A stretch of DNA of 36,313 nt. It comes from a virus. Position 1 is the stretch's first letter, and every line of letters starts with the position of its first letter. The notes under the pieces are model-generated. The model saw nothing but the letters and a program-made list of their open reading frames with translations. It searched no databases and was not told the origin of the DNA. The position numbers and the translations under genes are program-made. Shown here one piece after another: positions 16,981 through 25,288 of this stretch. The stretch is from positions 1 through 36,313 of the IMG/VR virus record IMGVR_UViG_3300035034_000479. One strand, 5' to 3'.

Positions 16981-17460
16981 TTACAGCAAGTCGCTGGCCG
17001 GGCGGGCGTCCATGATGGCTTTCACAAGGTCAGCCTTCGTGTTGCCGTCTTCGATCAGGTCCAGCCCTTCGGCCTTCCCTTGGGCGACGATCTTGGCCTT
17101 GGTCATGGCCGTCAGCGCCGCTTCATCGGGGCGTTCGTCTTCGTCTTCGTCTTCGTCTTCTTCGGGTTCAACGGGTTCGGGCGTCTTGACGGTCGAACCG
17201 CCGCTGATCGCGCGAACAACCTTGGCGCCTTCTTCTTCGGTCATCGGCGCAACGGCACCAGCCTTGTAGGGGTGCGCCGCAGGACGTGGACCCTTTTTCA
17301 GATCGTCATATTCATCCTTGCTGCGGGCTTCGAACACGGCACCCGGCTTGATGATCTGAACTTCGGGGGCCTTCGGGGGGATGCCCTTGTTCTTGTCGGC
17401 GGCAACGCCCGGCTTGATCGTGCGGTGAATTTCGGTAATGGCTTTAAGGGTGAGCGACAT
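16981..17460 (-). CDS. FI-position protein with acidic linker and HeH/SAP-like C-terminal domain
   Basis: This gene encodes 159 residues. The N-terminal ~75 residues (SLTLKAITEIHRTIKPGVAA ... AEVQIIKPGAVFEARSKDEY-like) form an unassigned domain. Residues about 93-113 form a highly acidic low-complexity linker of alternating Glu and Asp, encoded by four TTCGTC repeats (17134-17157, plus strand). The end (ALTAMTKAKIVAQGKAEGLD, LIEDGNTKADLVKAIMDA) looks like a small helix-extension-helix (HeH/SAP/Rho-N-like) nucleic-acid-binding domain. In lambda the gene in this place (FI) helps DNA packaging and also has a flexible acidic region. The terminus ASDLL loosely resembles the SLL tails of the replication proteins. 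AGGAAG precedes the start. Confidence 0.7.
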   Translation of the reverse strand: MSLTLKAITEIHRTIKPGVAADKNKGIPPKAPEVQIIKPGAVFEARSKDEYDDLKKGPRPAAHPYKAGAVAPMTEEEGAKVVRAISGGSTVKTPEPVEPEEDEDEDEDERPDEAALTAMTKAKIVAQGKAEGLDLIEDGNTKADLVKAIMDARPASDLL

Positions 17461-17505
17461 GGCTTCTTCCTATCTATGTGTGGGGGTTTGACAGAAGTGG
17501 GGTCC

Positions 17506-17537
17506 TACAGGCCCACAGAGCGGGATGTGGGCCTGTA
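17506..17537 (-). terminator. Strong hairpin between major capsid gene and FI-like gene
   Basis: A perfect 12-bp inverted repeat (TACAGGCCCACA / TGTGGGCCTGTA) with an 8-base loop lies just after the capsid gene stop. In the minus direction it is not followed by a T-run, so it is unlikely to be a full intrinsic terminator. It could protect the 3' end of capsid mRNA or partly attenuate downstream transcription, which would raise capsid output relative to tail genes. Confidence 0.6.
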
Positions 17538-17544
17538 TCGGCGC

Positions 17545-18603
17545 TTAGGCGACCACGCGCACCCGCATGGTGGCGTTCGGGTTGACGGGAACCATCAGAG
17601 GTGCCGACTGCGACATGACCAGCGTTGCCGAAGGGTCTTCTTCATCCCACATTTTCGGGAAGATCGGCAAAGCAGCCCAACCGGCGCGCTTGTCCTGGAT
17701 CGCGCCGAAGCAGCGAACCCCCATCATGTTCGGGCCGGTCAGAACCACGTCGCGCGGGTCCATGAACGGAACCACCGTGCCGTCTTCGGATTGATAGTAA
17801 TCCGAGTACACGACAACTTCCGTGGTGCCGTTGATCTTGCCGACACGTTCGACTTCCAGCCCTTCCATGACGCCAAGGTTCAGCGCCAAGCCGCCCGTGG
17901 TGGTGGACGTGTAATCGGTCTTCAAGTATTCCTTGATTTCCGGGTCTTCACGCATCACTTCCCACGCTTCGCCGCCGATGGTCAGGCGGTTGCTGATACC
18001 GCCGAAGCGGGCCAGACGGGTGCGGGCTTTCCAGCTTTCGATGGTACGCATGATCGACACGCCCGAGTCACCCCAGCGCGCACCGACACCAAGGGTCACG
18101 TCCTGGTTCGCATTGCGTTCGAAATCGACCACCGTGCGGGGGTAGCGATCATCTTCCAGCGTCACGCGGCCATATATCGTGGCTTCCGCAGCCAACCATT
18201 CCCAGCGCCGTTCGATGGCTTCGCGGTGTTGGCGCAGGATATCCGCCACGATGGCGTTGTACCGTTGCTGTGGCGACATGGCGACAGCGCCGGTTGCCAG
18301 TTCGCCCATGCCCGCCACACGACGAATCATGCGGGTTGCAGAAACCGGGTCTTTCGGCTTCACATAAGCCGGTTTCACCCGGCTGACCTTTTCGGCCATG
18401 GACATGATCGGAACGCCTTGCGCAGTCGGAACGACCAGCGGCGCAATTTTGCGGTTCTCGGAAATCTGCGAGAAATCCACATATTCGTCATCGAATTGGA
18501 TGACCGACCCATACATGGACAGCCAATAGTTCGAAGGCGCTTCCATTTCGCGCATGACGCCCAGCAACGTCGCTGTGTCATAACGGGTGTGCGTGATAGA
18601 CAT
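17545..18603 (-). CDS. E: Major capsid protein (lambda E family)
   Basis: The product is 352 residues, close to lambda gpE (341). The start (THTRYDTATLLGVMREMEAP ... YWLSMYG), the middle (PQQRYNAIVADILRQHREAI ... ATIYGRVTLEDDRYP) and the later CFGAIQDKRAGWAALPIFPK and MWDEEDPSATLVMSQSAPLM are typical of the lambda-type capsid protein E family, an HK97-fold shell protein. It follows the D-like decoration gene as in lambda. An AGGAAAG site precedes the ATG. A hairpin follows the stop. Confidence 0.93.
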   Translation of the reverse strand: MSITHTRYDTATLLGVMREMEAPSNYWLSMYGSVIQFDDEYVDFSQISENRKIAPLVVPTAQGVPIMSMAEKVSRVKPAYVKPKDPVSATRMIRRVAGMGELATGAVAMSPQQRYNAIVADILRQHREAIERRWEWLAAEATIYGRVTLEDDRYPRTVVDFERNANQDVTLGVGARWGDSGVSIMRTIESWKARTRLARFGGISNRLTIGGEAWEVMREDPEIKEYLKTDYTSTTTGGLALNLGVMEGLEVERVGKINGTTEVVVYSDYYQSEDGTVVPFMDPRDVVLTGPNMMGVRCFGAIQDKRAGWAALPIFPKMWDEEDPSATLVMSQSAPLMVPVNPNATMRVRVVA

Positions 18604-18649
18604 AGTTCTCTTTCCTTTTCAGTTTGTGTATCGGGGTGGCGCAAAATCC

Positions 18650-19102
18650 TTACGGATAAAGCGCGTCATCCGAGAACTTGCCCTTGCTCACGAAGATGGT
18701 GGGCGATTTCGACCCTTCGAAGGCGGCGACCTTTTTGGCATCCGTATCGAAACTGGTATCCCACACCAAGGCGTCCATGTCGTGATGTCCCGACCGGCGA
18801 ACCGGAATGGTCATCGTCTGGCCGTCCACCATGACAATCGGCGCCAACAGGATGCCGTATGCGTCCGAGAAGGCAGGAACGATGGGCGGGCCGTCGTCTT
18901 GCGCCGTCCAAACCGCAATGGTGCCGTCTTCGGCGATGACGGTGTAAATGTCCAGTTCAAGCGCACCGCTGGCCGTGATGGTCAGTTCGGTTGTGGTGAA
19001 CGGCCCGTCGCCGTATTCCGGTGTGCGGGAATTGCCCCACGTTTCAGAACCGAAAGACGCGATACCGGGTTCGCCCTGCGGGATTTTGCTATCAACGGCC
19101 AT
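18650..19102 (-). CDS. D: Head decoration protein (lambda D family)
   Basis: The product is 150 residues, somewhat longer than lambda gpD (110). The residues LDIYTVIAEDGTIAVWTAQD and YGILLAPIVMVDGQTMTIPV match the decoration protein D core, with DALVWD and a C-terminal FVSKGKFSDDALYP. It trimerises on the expanded capsid and strengthens it. The order protease-D-capsid is the lambda order. A strong ribosome site (AGGAGAATTACC) precedes the ATG. The extra N-terminal residues may be an extended arm. Confidence 0.9.
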   Translation of the reverse strand: MAVDSKIPQGEPGIASFGSETWGNSRTPEYGDGPFTTTELTITASGALELDIYTVIAEDGTIAVWTAQDDGPPIVPAFSDAYGILLAPIVMVDGQTMTIPVRRSGHHDMDALVWDTSFDTDAKKVAAFEGSKSPTIFVSKGKFSDDALYP

Positions 19103-19166
19103 GGTAATTCTCCTATTGGCTGTTCTGGTACGCCGGGCGAACCGGCAAAAACGAAAGCCGAATGGC

Positions 19167-19622
19167 TTACGCGGTTTTCTTGCGCTTCTGGCCGGTCATG
19201 GCCGAAAAGTCGTTCAGGATCGAGTTCGCGTGATCCGGTTCATCGTCATCGTCTTTCGCCTGATTGGCGCCGACGCCGGGGTTGCCGGTAGCCTGCATAC
19301 TGGTATCAAACGGGCTGACGTTGCCCTTGGCTTCCGCCGGAACCGTTTCAACGACCGGCGCGGCCTTGGCGTCTTCCTTCGGCAAGCGGCCCAGCATCTT
19401 CGTTGCTGCGGCGGCGTCCATGCCCGACTCGACTGCGGCCATGGCGGCGTTGGGCCGATCCTTGGCTTCGTCGCTGCCCAGGATGGCGTCCATACGATCA
19501 CGTTCCAGCTTCACGCCAGCGGCCACGCCTTCGGCATGGGCATCGGTAACGGCTTTGTCGTGGGTGGCTTGATCCACGCCGGTCTGATCGGCGGTGGCTG
19601 TGGTATTCGGCTTGATCGCCAT
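19167..19622 (-). CDS. Internal in-frame scaffold start inside the protease gene (Nu3-like)
   Basis: Inside the protease gene, codon 297 is an ATG (19622-19620) preceded by AAGGA with seven bases spacing, an excellent Shine-Dalgarno in the middle of a coding sequence. Starting there gives a 151-residue protein (MAIKPNTTATADQTG ... GVKLERDRMDAILGSDEAK ... ending MTGQKRKKTA). It is mostly helical with disordered stretches and a basic end, as expected for a scaffold. In lambda the scaffold Nu3 is made from an in-frame start inside gene C, so the same arrangement is inferred here. Confidence 0.7.
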   Translation of the reverse strand: MAIKPNTTATADQTGVDQATHDKAVTDAHAEGVAAGVKLERDRMDAILGSDEAKDRPNAAMAAVESGMDAAAATKMLGRLPKEDAKAAPVVETVPAEAKGNVSPFDTSMQATGNPGVGANQAKDDDDEPDHANSILNDFSAMTGQKRKKTA

Positions 19623-20510
19623 TTGACTTTCCTTTTCAAGTTCCTGTGCCGCTTCATCAGTGAAGGCCGACAACCCGTCTTCCAATGATCCGACCCGATC
19701 AGCGAAACCCACTTCAACGGAATCTTCCGCGTCATACGTCAGGGCTTCGGTTTTTCGCACCGCTTCTTCTTCCATATCCCGGTTTCTGGCAACAGTCGAT
19801 ACAAAGACTGCACCAAGTTTGTCAATCCGCGCTTGAATACGCTTTGACGCTTCCGGGGAAAGCGCCTCATAAGGATTGCCATCTACTTTGTGTGCACCGA
19901 ATTTGAAGAACGTGACTTTGACGCCACTTTGTTCCATCGCTTTCGAATAGTCCACATGGGCCGTGACCACGCCAACCGAACCAGTTCCGCCGGATCGAGT
20001 GACCGTGATATCGTCTGCCGCACTGGCAATCGAATACGCGGCTGAATAGGCGGCGTTCGAAGCATACGCCCGAATTGGCTTTTCGCCGCGAACACCGAAA
20101 ATCCCATCGGTCAATTCGAAGCAACCAGCCACTTCGCCGCCGGGACTATCGCACAAAAGGGCGATCCCATAAACTTCGGGATCGGCAAGGCCCCGGATCA
20201 TCGCCTTTTCGATATAGGCGTACCCGGTTGCCCATCGGCCAAGCTGATAGGGAAAGTTGTTCAACAGCACCCCTGCGACCGAAATTTGCAGGACACCGGC
20301 CACGACATTGTATGGCCGGTAATCCGCAAACCATTCGTCTTGATCCCAGAAATCTTCCGAAGCCATATCGGAATTTGCCGTGTCCAGCATGTTCGCCGAA
20401 AATTCGTGGTTCACAACGAAGTTGATTGCGCCCTGAAAAAACTCGGCTCCGGTATCGGAAATGAAAAGCGGACTCGCAGAAAGCGATTCCAAAAGTGGCC
20501 TATTAGTCAT
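19167..20510 (-). CDS. C: Capsid maturation protease, S49 (SppA/lambda C-like)
   Basis: The preferred start is ATG 20510 (GGGGG seven bases upstream, eight-base overlap with the portal stop), giving 447 residues. The S49 peptidase core is clear: ALLCDSPGGEVAG (oxyanion/substrate loop), NAAYSAAYSIASAAD with candidate nucleophile Ser156, TRSGGTGSVGVVTAHVD, and FKFGAHKVDGNP with candidate general base Lys208. The Ser-Lys spacing of 52 is close to that reported for lambda C. The C-terminal ~150 residues are scaffold-like and have their own internal start. The protein matures the procapsid by cutting portal and scaffold. Confidence 0.9.
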   Translation of the reverse strand: MTNRPLLESLSASPLFISDTGAEFFQGAINFVVNHEFSANMLDTANSDMASEDFWDQDEWFADYRPYNVVAGVLQISVAGVLLNNFPYQLGRWATGYAYIEKAMIRGLADPEVYGIALLCDSPGGEVAGCFELTDGIFGVRGEKPIRAYASNAAYSAAYSIASAADDITVTRSGGTGSVGVVTAHVDYSKAMEQSGVKVTFFKFGAHKVDGNPYEALSPEASKRIQARIDKLGAVFVSTVARNRDMEEEAVRKTEALTYDAEDSVEVGFADRVGSLEDGLSAFTDEAAQELEKESQMAIKPNTTATADQTGVDQATHDKAVTDAHAEGVAAGVKLERDRMDAILGSDEAKDRPNAAMAAVESGMDAAAATKMLGRLPKEDAKAAPVVETVPAEAKGNVSPFDTSMQATGNPGVGANQAKDDDDEPDHANSILNDFSAMTGQKRKKTA

Positions 20511-22176
20511 CAGTGCCCCCATCGTCGCTGTTGCCGTCGCTTGCATCGCGGGCGGAACCGCTTGCCGCATTTACGCTGTTGTCTTCGATCAGCACAATCC
20601 CTCGATCCTCGCGCTGTTTGATTTCGCGTTCAAGTTGTGCATACACCTTGCGCCAATCCTTGCCCAGCCGCGAAAGTTCATCTTCGTGAGTGGACAGACC
20701 CCACTTGATTCGCAGGGTTGCCGCTTGGGTTTCCTTCAATTCATCAATCTGGCCCCGGCTGGCGCCGATCCAAGAGCAATGCGCCAAGGCATCGAAAAGG
20801 TAGTTCAGCACCCCATCGGTGTAAAGCATCCCGGCCCAGCGGGCGGGGAAACTCGACAGCTTGTCGTTGTTGATCGCTTCTTCCAGCCACAGCCGGAAAA
20901 TCCCGTTCGCCATGGCATCGGCGCACACGCGCTTGCGCGATTGCATGAAGCGGTGTGAGGATGCCAGCGCGGCCCGCACAGACGAATAGTTCGTCTTGGT
21001 GTAATCCTTCGACAGTTCTTCGTAAGACACGTTCATAGTGGACGCCAGATAGCGCATGAGGCTCTTTTCAAACTCTTGCCCCACGCCGCCAGGTGTGCCC
21101 GCCGGTTGCATCTTGAACTTCGTGCCGGGGAACAAGTGCGGGATACGCACTCCATCCAGCTTCATGTGTTGGGCGCTTCCCACATATTCGTTGATCGCGC
21201 CAAGATAACTTTCGGCATAGTCGTTCACGGACTCGCCAAGGTTGCCGCCGCCAAGCCGGTCGAACAACACATCAGTCGGCAGTTCCGACTCGATGGTGGC
21301 CGCGTACATCGCGTTGACCACAGCGTTTTGCAGGGTCACATCGCGGAACCCGCGCATCATCTTGATTTCTTTCAGGCCCGCCGTCAGATCGGACACGGCG
21401 CGCGTCTGATCGACCCGCATCTGTTCGCGGATATACAGCACTTGCTGACGGCCCCACGGCTTGCGCGACCCGACTTCCTTGTACGCCAGCCCATCCACCA
21501 TCCGAATGTCCAGATAGTCGGACGGGTGATAGGTCTGGATGAAATACGACATATGCCGTCCACGGCGATCATGCTTGATGCCCCCGCGAATCAGCGGGTT
21601 CATGGCAGACTCAATCGGCTGAACAAGGCGATCTGTATCCACCATTTGAACAGCAGTTCGGAAATCCCGGCCCGTGCTTGTATCCCATTCGGCTGTTGCC
21701 AATGCTTCGCCGGTGAAAGTGTAAACGCCAACAGCCAACCGGATCAGACCAGTGAAATCGTTCTGTTCAGAATAGTCCACATACTTGCGCGGGCTTTCTG
21801 CCCAAGTCGTGAACTTTTCTTCCACTTCCATTTGAAATTCTTCTGCCCATTCCTCGGACATTTCCATAATTTCATAATTGGGTTTCGAATTGAGGGCGAA
21901 CATATCACCGACGATTGAATCCTTGTGAAGCGTACCGCCGCCTTGAACGAAAGCGTCATTGCGGTTCAGGTCACGCGACCGGGCGTCAATGATCGTCTTG
22001 TCAGGCATCATTTCCGCGTTTGCGGATTGAAGCGGCGGAACCCAACCGGCCAATTTACGGTCGAAGCGATCAGCGCCGTCATAGGCGCCACCGAAAGCCA
22101 TTGGCCCACGGCTTTCGGATACCCCAAGGATATCGTCAATCTCTTTCAGTTCTTGTGCGCCAATAACTTTGGTCAT
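20503..22176 (-). CDS. B: Portal protein (lambda B family)
   Basis: The likely start is ATG 22176, which overlaps the gpW stop as ATGA. This gives 557 residues, similar to lambda gpB (533). Typical portal signatures are AMNPLIRGGIKHDRRGRHMS, FIQTYHPSDYLD, VLYIREQMRVDQTRAVSDL and the C-terminal DYTKTNYSSVRAALASSHRF. The portal forms the dodecameric DNA channel at one capsid vertex and binds terminase during packaging. The C-terminal tail is acidic and disordered (SDDGGTDD). Confidence 0.93.
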   Translation of the reverse strand: MTKVIGAQELKEIDDILGVSESRGPMAFGGAYDGADRFDRKLAGWVPPLQSANAEMMPDKTIIDARSRDLNRNDAFVQGGGTLHKDSIVGDMFALNSKPNYEIMEMSEEWAEEFQMEVEEKFTTWAESPRKYVDYSEQNDFTGLIRLAVGVYTFTGEALATAEWDTSTGRDFRTAVQMVDTDRLVQPIESAMNPLIRGGIKHDRRGRHMSYFIQTYHPSDYLDIRMVDGLAYKEVGSRKPWGRQQVLYIREQMRVDQTRAVSDLTAGLKEIKMMRGFRDVTLQNAVVNAMYAATIESELPTDVLFDRLGGGNLGESVNDYAESYLGAINEYVGSAQHMKLDGVRIPHLFPGTKFKMQPAGTPGGVGQEFEKSLMRYLASTMNVSYEELSKDYTKTNYSSVRAALASSHRFMQSRKRVCADAMANGIFRLWLEEAINNDKLSSFPARWAGMLYTDGVLNYLFDALAHCSWIGASRGQIDELKETQAATLRIKWGLSTHEDELSRLGKDWRKVYAQLEREIKQREDRGIVLIEDNSVNAASGSARDASDGNSDDGGTDD

Positions 22177-22418
22177 CCCGTACCCCAAAATCTCATTGGT
22201 TTACCGCCCCTGCAAAGGCCAAGCCGGTATTCCATTTCAGTGATCCATGCGCGAAGCCGGTCCACATTCGCGGCGGCAAACTCCACACGTTCCCCATTCT
22301 GATCGACAACGACTTTCGCCTTGTTGCCCATGAGGATTTCTTTCAGCGCAGCTTTTGCATCAGCCAAATCGACCAACATTGCAGCGCGTTCTTCTGTGGT
22401 CAGCGTACAGTTCGCCAT
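22173..22418 (-). CDS. W: Head-to-tail joining protein gpW-like
   Basis: The product is 81 residues, compared with 68 for lambda gpW. The sequence (TTEERAAMLVDLADAKAALK ... VDQNGERVEFAAANVDRLRA ... ITEMEYRLG) has the helix, beta-hairpin, helix layout of gpW, with the V-x-Y/F-A-A/S-x-N-V-D-x-L motif. It binds the portal and helps close the filled head. It lies between terminase and portal as in lambda. The start follows the terminase stop by three bases. Confidence 0.87.
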   Translation of the reverse strand: MANCTLTTEERAAMLVDLADAKAALKEILMGNKAKVVVDQNGERVEFAAANVDRLRAWITEMEYRLGLCRGGKPMRFWGTG

Positions 22419-22421
22419 GAC

Positions 22422-24584
22422 TTATCCCAAACCCTTCGCCAGTTCCGCCAGACTATACTTGCGCTTCCTGGCCGCGTCAAAGGGCTTGGTTTGCTCGACC
22501 GGATTGAACACCATGTCGTTTTGATCCCATTCCGCAGCCCAGCCGGGCGGGTATTCCCAATGGATGCCCTTCAAATTGACAAAAGGCAACAGGCATGTTG
22601 CGAAATGGTATGAGAACAAATCCCAGCTTTCGTTTCTGAAACGCTTGGGATTGATCCAACCTTTCGCCGGGTCTTTGATTTCGACCGTAAGTTCGGTGTA
22701 AAACGAATCAGCCAAACCGACCGGGAAATTGAGCCGACCACCGGGTTCGGTCCTGTCCAGGGCGTTATTCAAAACGTCCTTTGCCATGTTCGAATTGATG
22801 AACATGACGGGGATTTCACCGCGCGCCCCGGCGTTCTTGTCTTTGCGCTGGGAGTCTGGAAAGCGGATTTCCACATGCGGCGCCGTGGGTGTTGATGACC
22901 CTTTCAACAGCAAGAACCGGCTGGCAAACTCTTGCGACCAGATATATTCGCCCTTGTCTTCCAGCACATCAACTTCGTCATCATCGCCGCGCCGCAGCCA
23001 CCGATAGAAGTCATATGCGTTCATCGTCACGCCTTCCCGGCCACCCGAGTCGCAGACCGTGAACTTGATCTGCATGTGCCGACCGGACTCGTCGTTCAAG
23101 GGGTACGTCTTGCCCAGAACTTCTTCGCCCAACAGCTTCCAATCTTCGGGGTGCGATCCGGGGTTCACCCACAGGCGTTCCCCGTCATCATCGAGCCGCC
23201 GTGACTTCCTGATATCGAACCTGTCTATCAGGTAACGATCCCCGTTCATCGCCACACCCATGACTTGCACCACGAAGCGGTTCTTCTGCACGTCAATGGC
23301 CGCTGTGAGGAACCGCACACCTTCGGGCACCTTGCCAAGCCAATCCTGCTTGGCCGTCGCCTTGATCGTTTCAGGAGATCGCAGGGACGCCAGATTCTTC
23401 GGGATATAGGGCTTGCCCTGATCGGTGTTGATCGTGGATTTCAGCAGCTTTTCAGAGCCGTTGGCTTCATAGGTGCGTTCGGCCACGATGTAGTTGAACA
23501 CCAGCGTTTTCCATGTGGCAAACGCAGCGGCCACGCCCTTCAACCAGAAACTTGCCGAAGTGGACCGGATCGCCACGCCGCGCATTTCGTTGTTCGGCAA
23601 CCAGATTTGGCCGTCTTTCACCCAACGCCCGGCCAAGTTCATTTCGTGCTTACTCGGCATCAGCCCGCCCGCATCATGGGGGTATCGAGTATCGCAATGG
23701 GGGCAGGCCAGTTCAGCCTGTTCCGCCGATTCCATGGCGTCTGCGCTATCGGGATACCGCAACAATTCAAAGTCGGGTTCGAAAGCCCCTTTGCATTTCG
23801 GGTTCACGCAACGCCAATACCAGCGCCGCCGATCCCCGTTGTTGTAAAGCGGGATGATGCCGTCAGTTGTCGGGATCGCTTCATGTGCCGTCGTCGGGGT
23901 GTACTTCGGATCGTCCACTTCAAAGCCGGGTGAAGATTCAGCCACGGTCATGCCGAAAGTCTTGAACGTGGTTGCGCGCTTTCGGGCAAGCGAAAAAGGA
24001 TCGCCTTCTTTGTCCACGTCCTGCGACATGCGATCATAGTCTGTCAGCCAAAGTCGCGGGATCGGCTTTCCCGAAAGTTCGTTGATCGTCGGCCAAGAAA
24101 GCGTCAACAGCATCCCGCTTTTGTAATGCTTATCGAACACGTTGTCGGCATCACGGCTTTGGATTAGCTGGTGTCCAATTTCGGGGCTGTGGCGATGAAG
24201 CCTATCAACCCGTCGCATCGAGAAGTCGCGGGCGGTTGTATTGGACGGGCAAATGACCATCATATCCGCAGGATCGCATCGGGCGCTATATCCGATCCAG
24301 TTCATAACCATGTCAGTTTTGCCGCACTGTGCCGGGCCAACAAAAATCATTGACGTAAATGCCGTGCTATTCAGCAAGTTCATAGGCTCTACAAGATACG
24401 GGGTTTTGTCGTTCGACCAATCGCCAACGAAAGCGCCGGGGTTATTTATCTTCCGATACTTCTCCGCAGCTTCGGAAACCGTAAGCCTTTCCGGTGGCCG
24501 CGCAGCTTCTGCCGATTCAACAACGATTGATTCCAGAGTGTGCGTTCTGACCGGCAATTCCGGCATAGCTATCATCGTGTTCAT
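22422..24584 (-). CDS. A: Terminase large subunit (gpA family)
   Basis: This is a 720-residue packaging motor of the lambda gpA type. The N-terminal approach (ERLTVSEAAEKYRKINNPGA) is followed by Walker A GPAQCGKT (residues 83-90), then MVICPSNTTARDFSMRRVDR. A zinc-finger-like set (CVNPKCKG ... CPHCDTRYP) and the nuclease segment beginning FLTAAIDVQKNRFVVQV, with CDSGGREG, follow. The C-terminus contains ESWDLFSYHFATCLLPFVN. It cuts concatemeric DNA and pumps it into the procapsid through the portal. The start overlaps the upstream stop (ATGA). Confidence 0.93.
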   Translation of the reverse strand: MNTMIAMPELPVRTHTLESIVVESAEAARPPERLTVSEAAEKYRKINNPGAFVGDWSNDKTPYLVEPMNLLNSTAFTSMIFVGPAQCGKTDMVMNWIGYSARCDPADMMVICPSNTTARDFSMRRVDRLHRHSPEIGHQLIQSRDADNVFDKHYKSGMLLTLSWPTINELSGKPIPRLWLTDYDRMSQDVDKEGDPFSLARKRATTFKTFGMTVAESSPGFEVDDPKYTPTTAHEAIPTTDGIIPLYNNGDRRRWYWRCVNPKCKGAFEPDFELLRYPDSADAMESAEQAELACPHCDTRYPHDAGGLMPSKHEMNLAGRWVKDGQIWLPNNEMRGVAIRSTSASFWLKGVAAAFATWKTLVFNYIVAERTYEANGSEKLLKSTINTDQGKPYIPKNLASLRSPETIKATAKQDWLGKVPEGVRFLTAAIDVQKNRFVVQVMGVAMNGDRYLIDRFDIRKSRRLDDDGERLWVNPGSHPEDWKLLGEEVLGKTYPLNDESGRHMQIKFTVCDSGGREGVTMNAYDFYRWLRRGDDDEVDVLEDKGEYIWSQEFASRFLLLKGSSTPTAPHVEIRFPDSQRKDKNAGARGEIPVMFINSNMAKDVLNNALDRTEPGGRLNFPVGLADSFYTELTVEIKDPAKGWINPKRFRNESWDLFSYHFATCLLPFVNLKGIHWEYPPGWAAEWDQNDMVFNPVEQTKPFDAARKRKYSLAELAKGLG

Positions 24585-25288
24585 AGAAGGGACTCCGCTT
24601 CGGCATCAAGTTTCACTTCTGGTATTTGGACATAGGATTCTTCCACGCCGCCGTGCAAGGCCATCAGCGCAGGAAGATCATCGAGTTGCGGCCCGCTCTG
24701 CTTTTCCTTCATCTTCCGAACCAGGGCGTCATAAAGTTCCTGTTGAAGACCGTCCACAAGAACCCGAAGTTTGTCACGCTGCGGTTCTGTCAAACCGACT
24801 TCGGTTTCAAGAGCGTCTTCCCATAGCTGCATGGTGAATTTCAGGGTCTGGAAGGTGCCGCCCAGAACGTCGCGGATTTTGTCGGTGTGCCAAAGCTGAC
24901 CAGCGTTTTCCATCCACTTCTGTTGCTTCAACATGGCATCCCAGAAGGCTTGCTGCATGGTCGAAGGCATCCCGCCCTTCTTGATCGCCTTCAAGAAGTC
25001 TGACGGGCTGACCTTCGGGGGCACCAGATATGGGGCGGCTTCTTTCAAAAGATATGTCCGACCGCGAAGCCCGTTGCCCGTTTCCTTGCCTTCGGTCAGA
25101 ACCGGGCAATCGGAAAGGCGACGTTTCACGTCATCGACTTTCATGCCAAAGACATTCGCCAACCACGCGGCGGTGACACCCGAAAGGGCTTCTTCCACAG
25201 GCGCAGTTTTGGTGTTCTGCCCGCCAATCGGTTGCATCCGGTTTAACTGAACATGATGATCCAACGCGCTGATTTTTCCATTGGTCAT
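24581..25288 (-). CDS. Putative small terminase subunit (Nu1 position)
   Basis: The start at ATG 25288 makes an ATGA overlap with the helicase stop and has GGAG nine bases upstream; an ATG five codons earlier is less likely. This gives 235 residues. Residues about 30-70 (TAAWLANVFGMKVDDVKRRL ... CPVLTEGKETGNGLRGRTYLL) look like the winged HTH of Nu1/DUF1441-type proteins. Helical segments follow (MQQAFWDAMLKQQKWMENAG, EPQRDKLRVLVDGLQQELYD) that could oligomerise. It would bind the packaging site and recruit the large subunit. The C-terminus DAEAESLL matches the acidic SLL tails of four replication proteins in this phage. Confidence 0.75.
   Translation of the reverse strand: MTNGKISALDHHVQLNRMQPIGGQNTKTAPVEEALSGVTAAWLANVFGMKVDDVKRRLSDCPVLTEGKETGNGLRGRTYLLKEAAPYLVPPKVSPSDFLKAIKKGGMPSTMQQAFWDAMLKQQKWMENAGQLWHTDKIRDVLGGTFQTLKFTMQLWEDALETEVGLTEPQRDKLRVLVDGLQQELYDALVRKMKEKQSGPQLDDLPALMALHGGVEESYVQIPEVKLDAEAESLL

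Noticed and set aside
17080-18834. 584-codon open frame on the plus strand across the FI-like and capsid genes
   Set aside because: It lies antisense to two well-supported genes, is rich in Arg/His/Gly as expected from antisense of GC-rich codons, and shows no family pattern or ribosome site.
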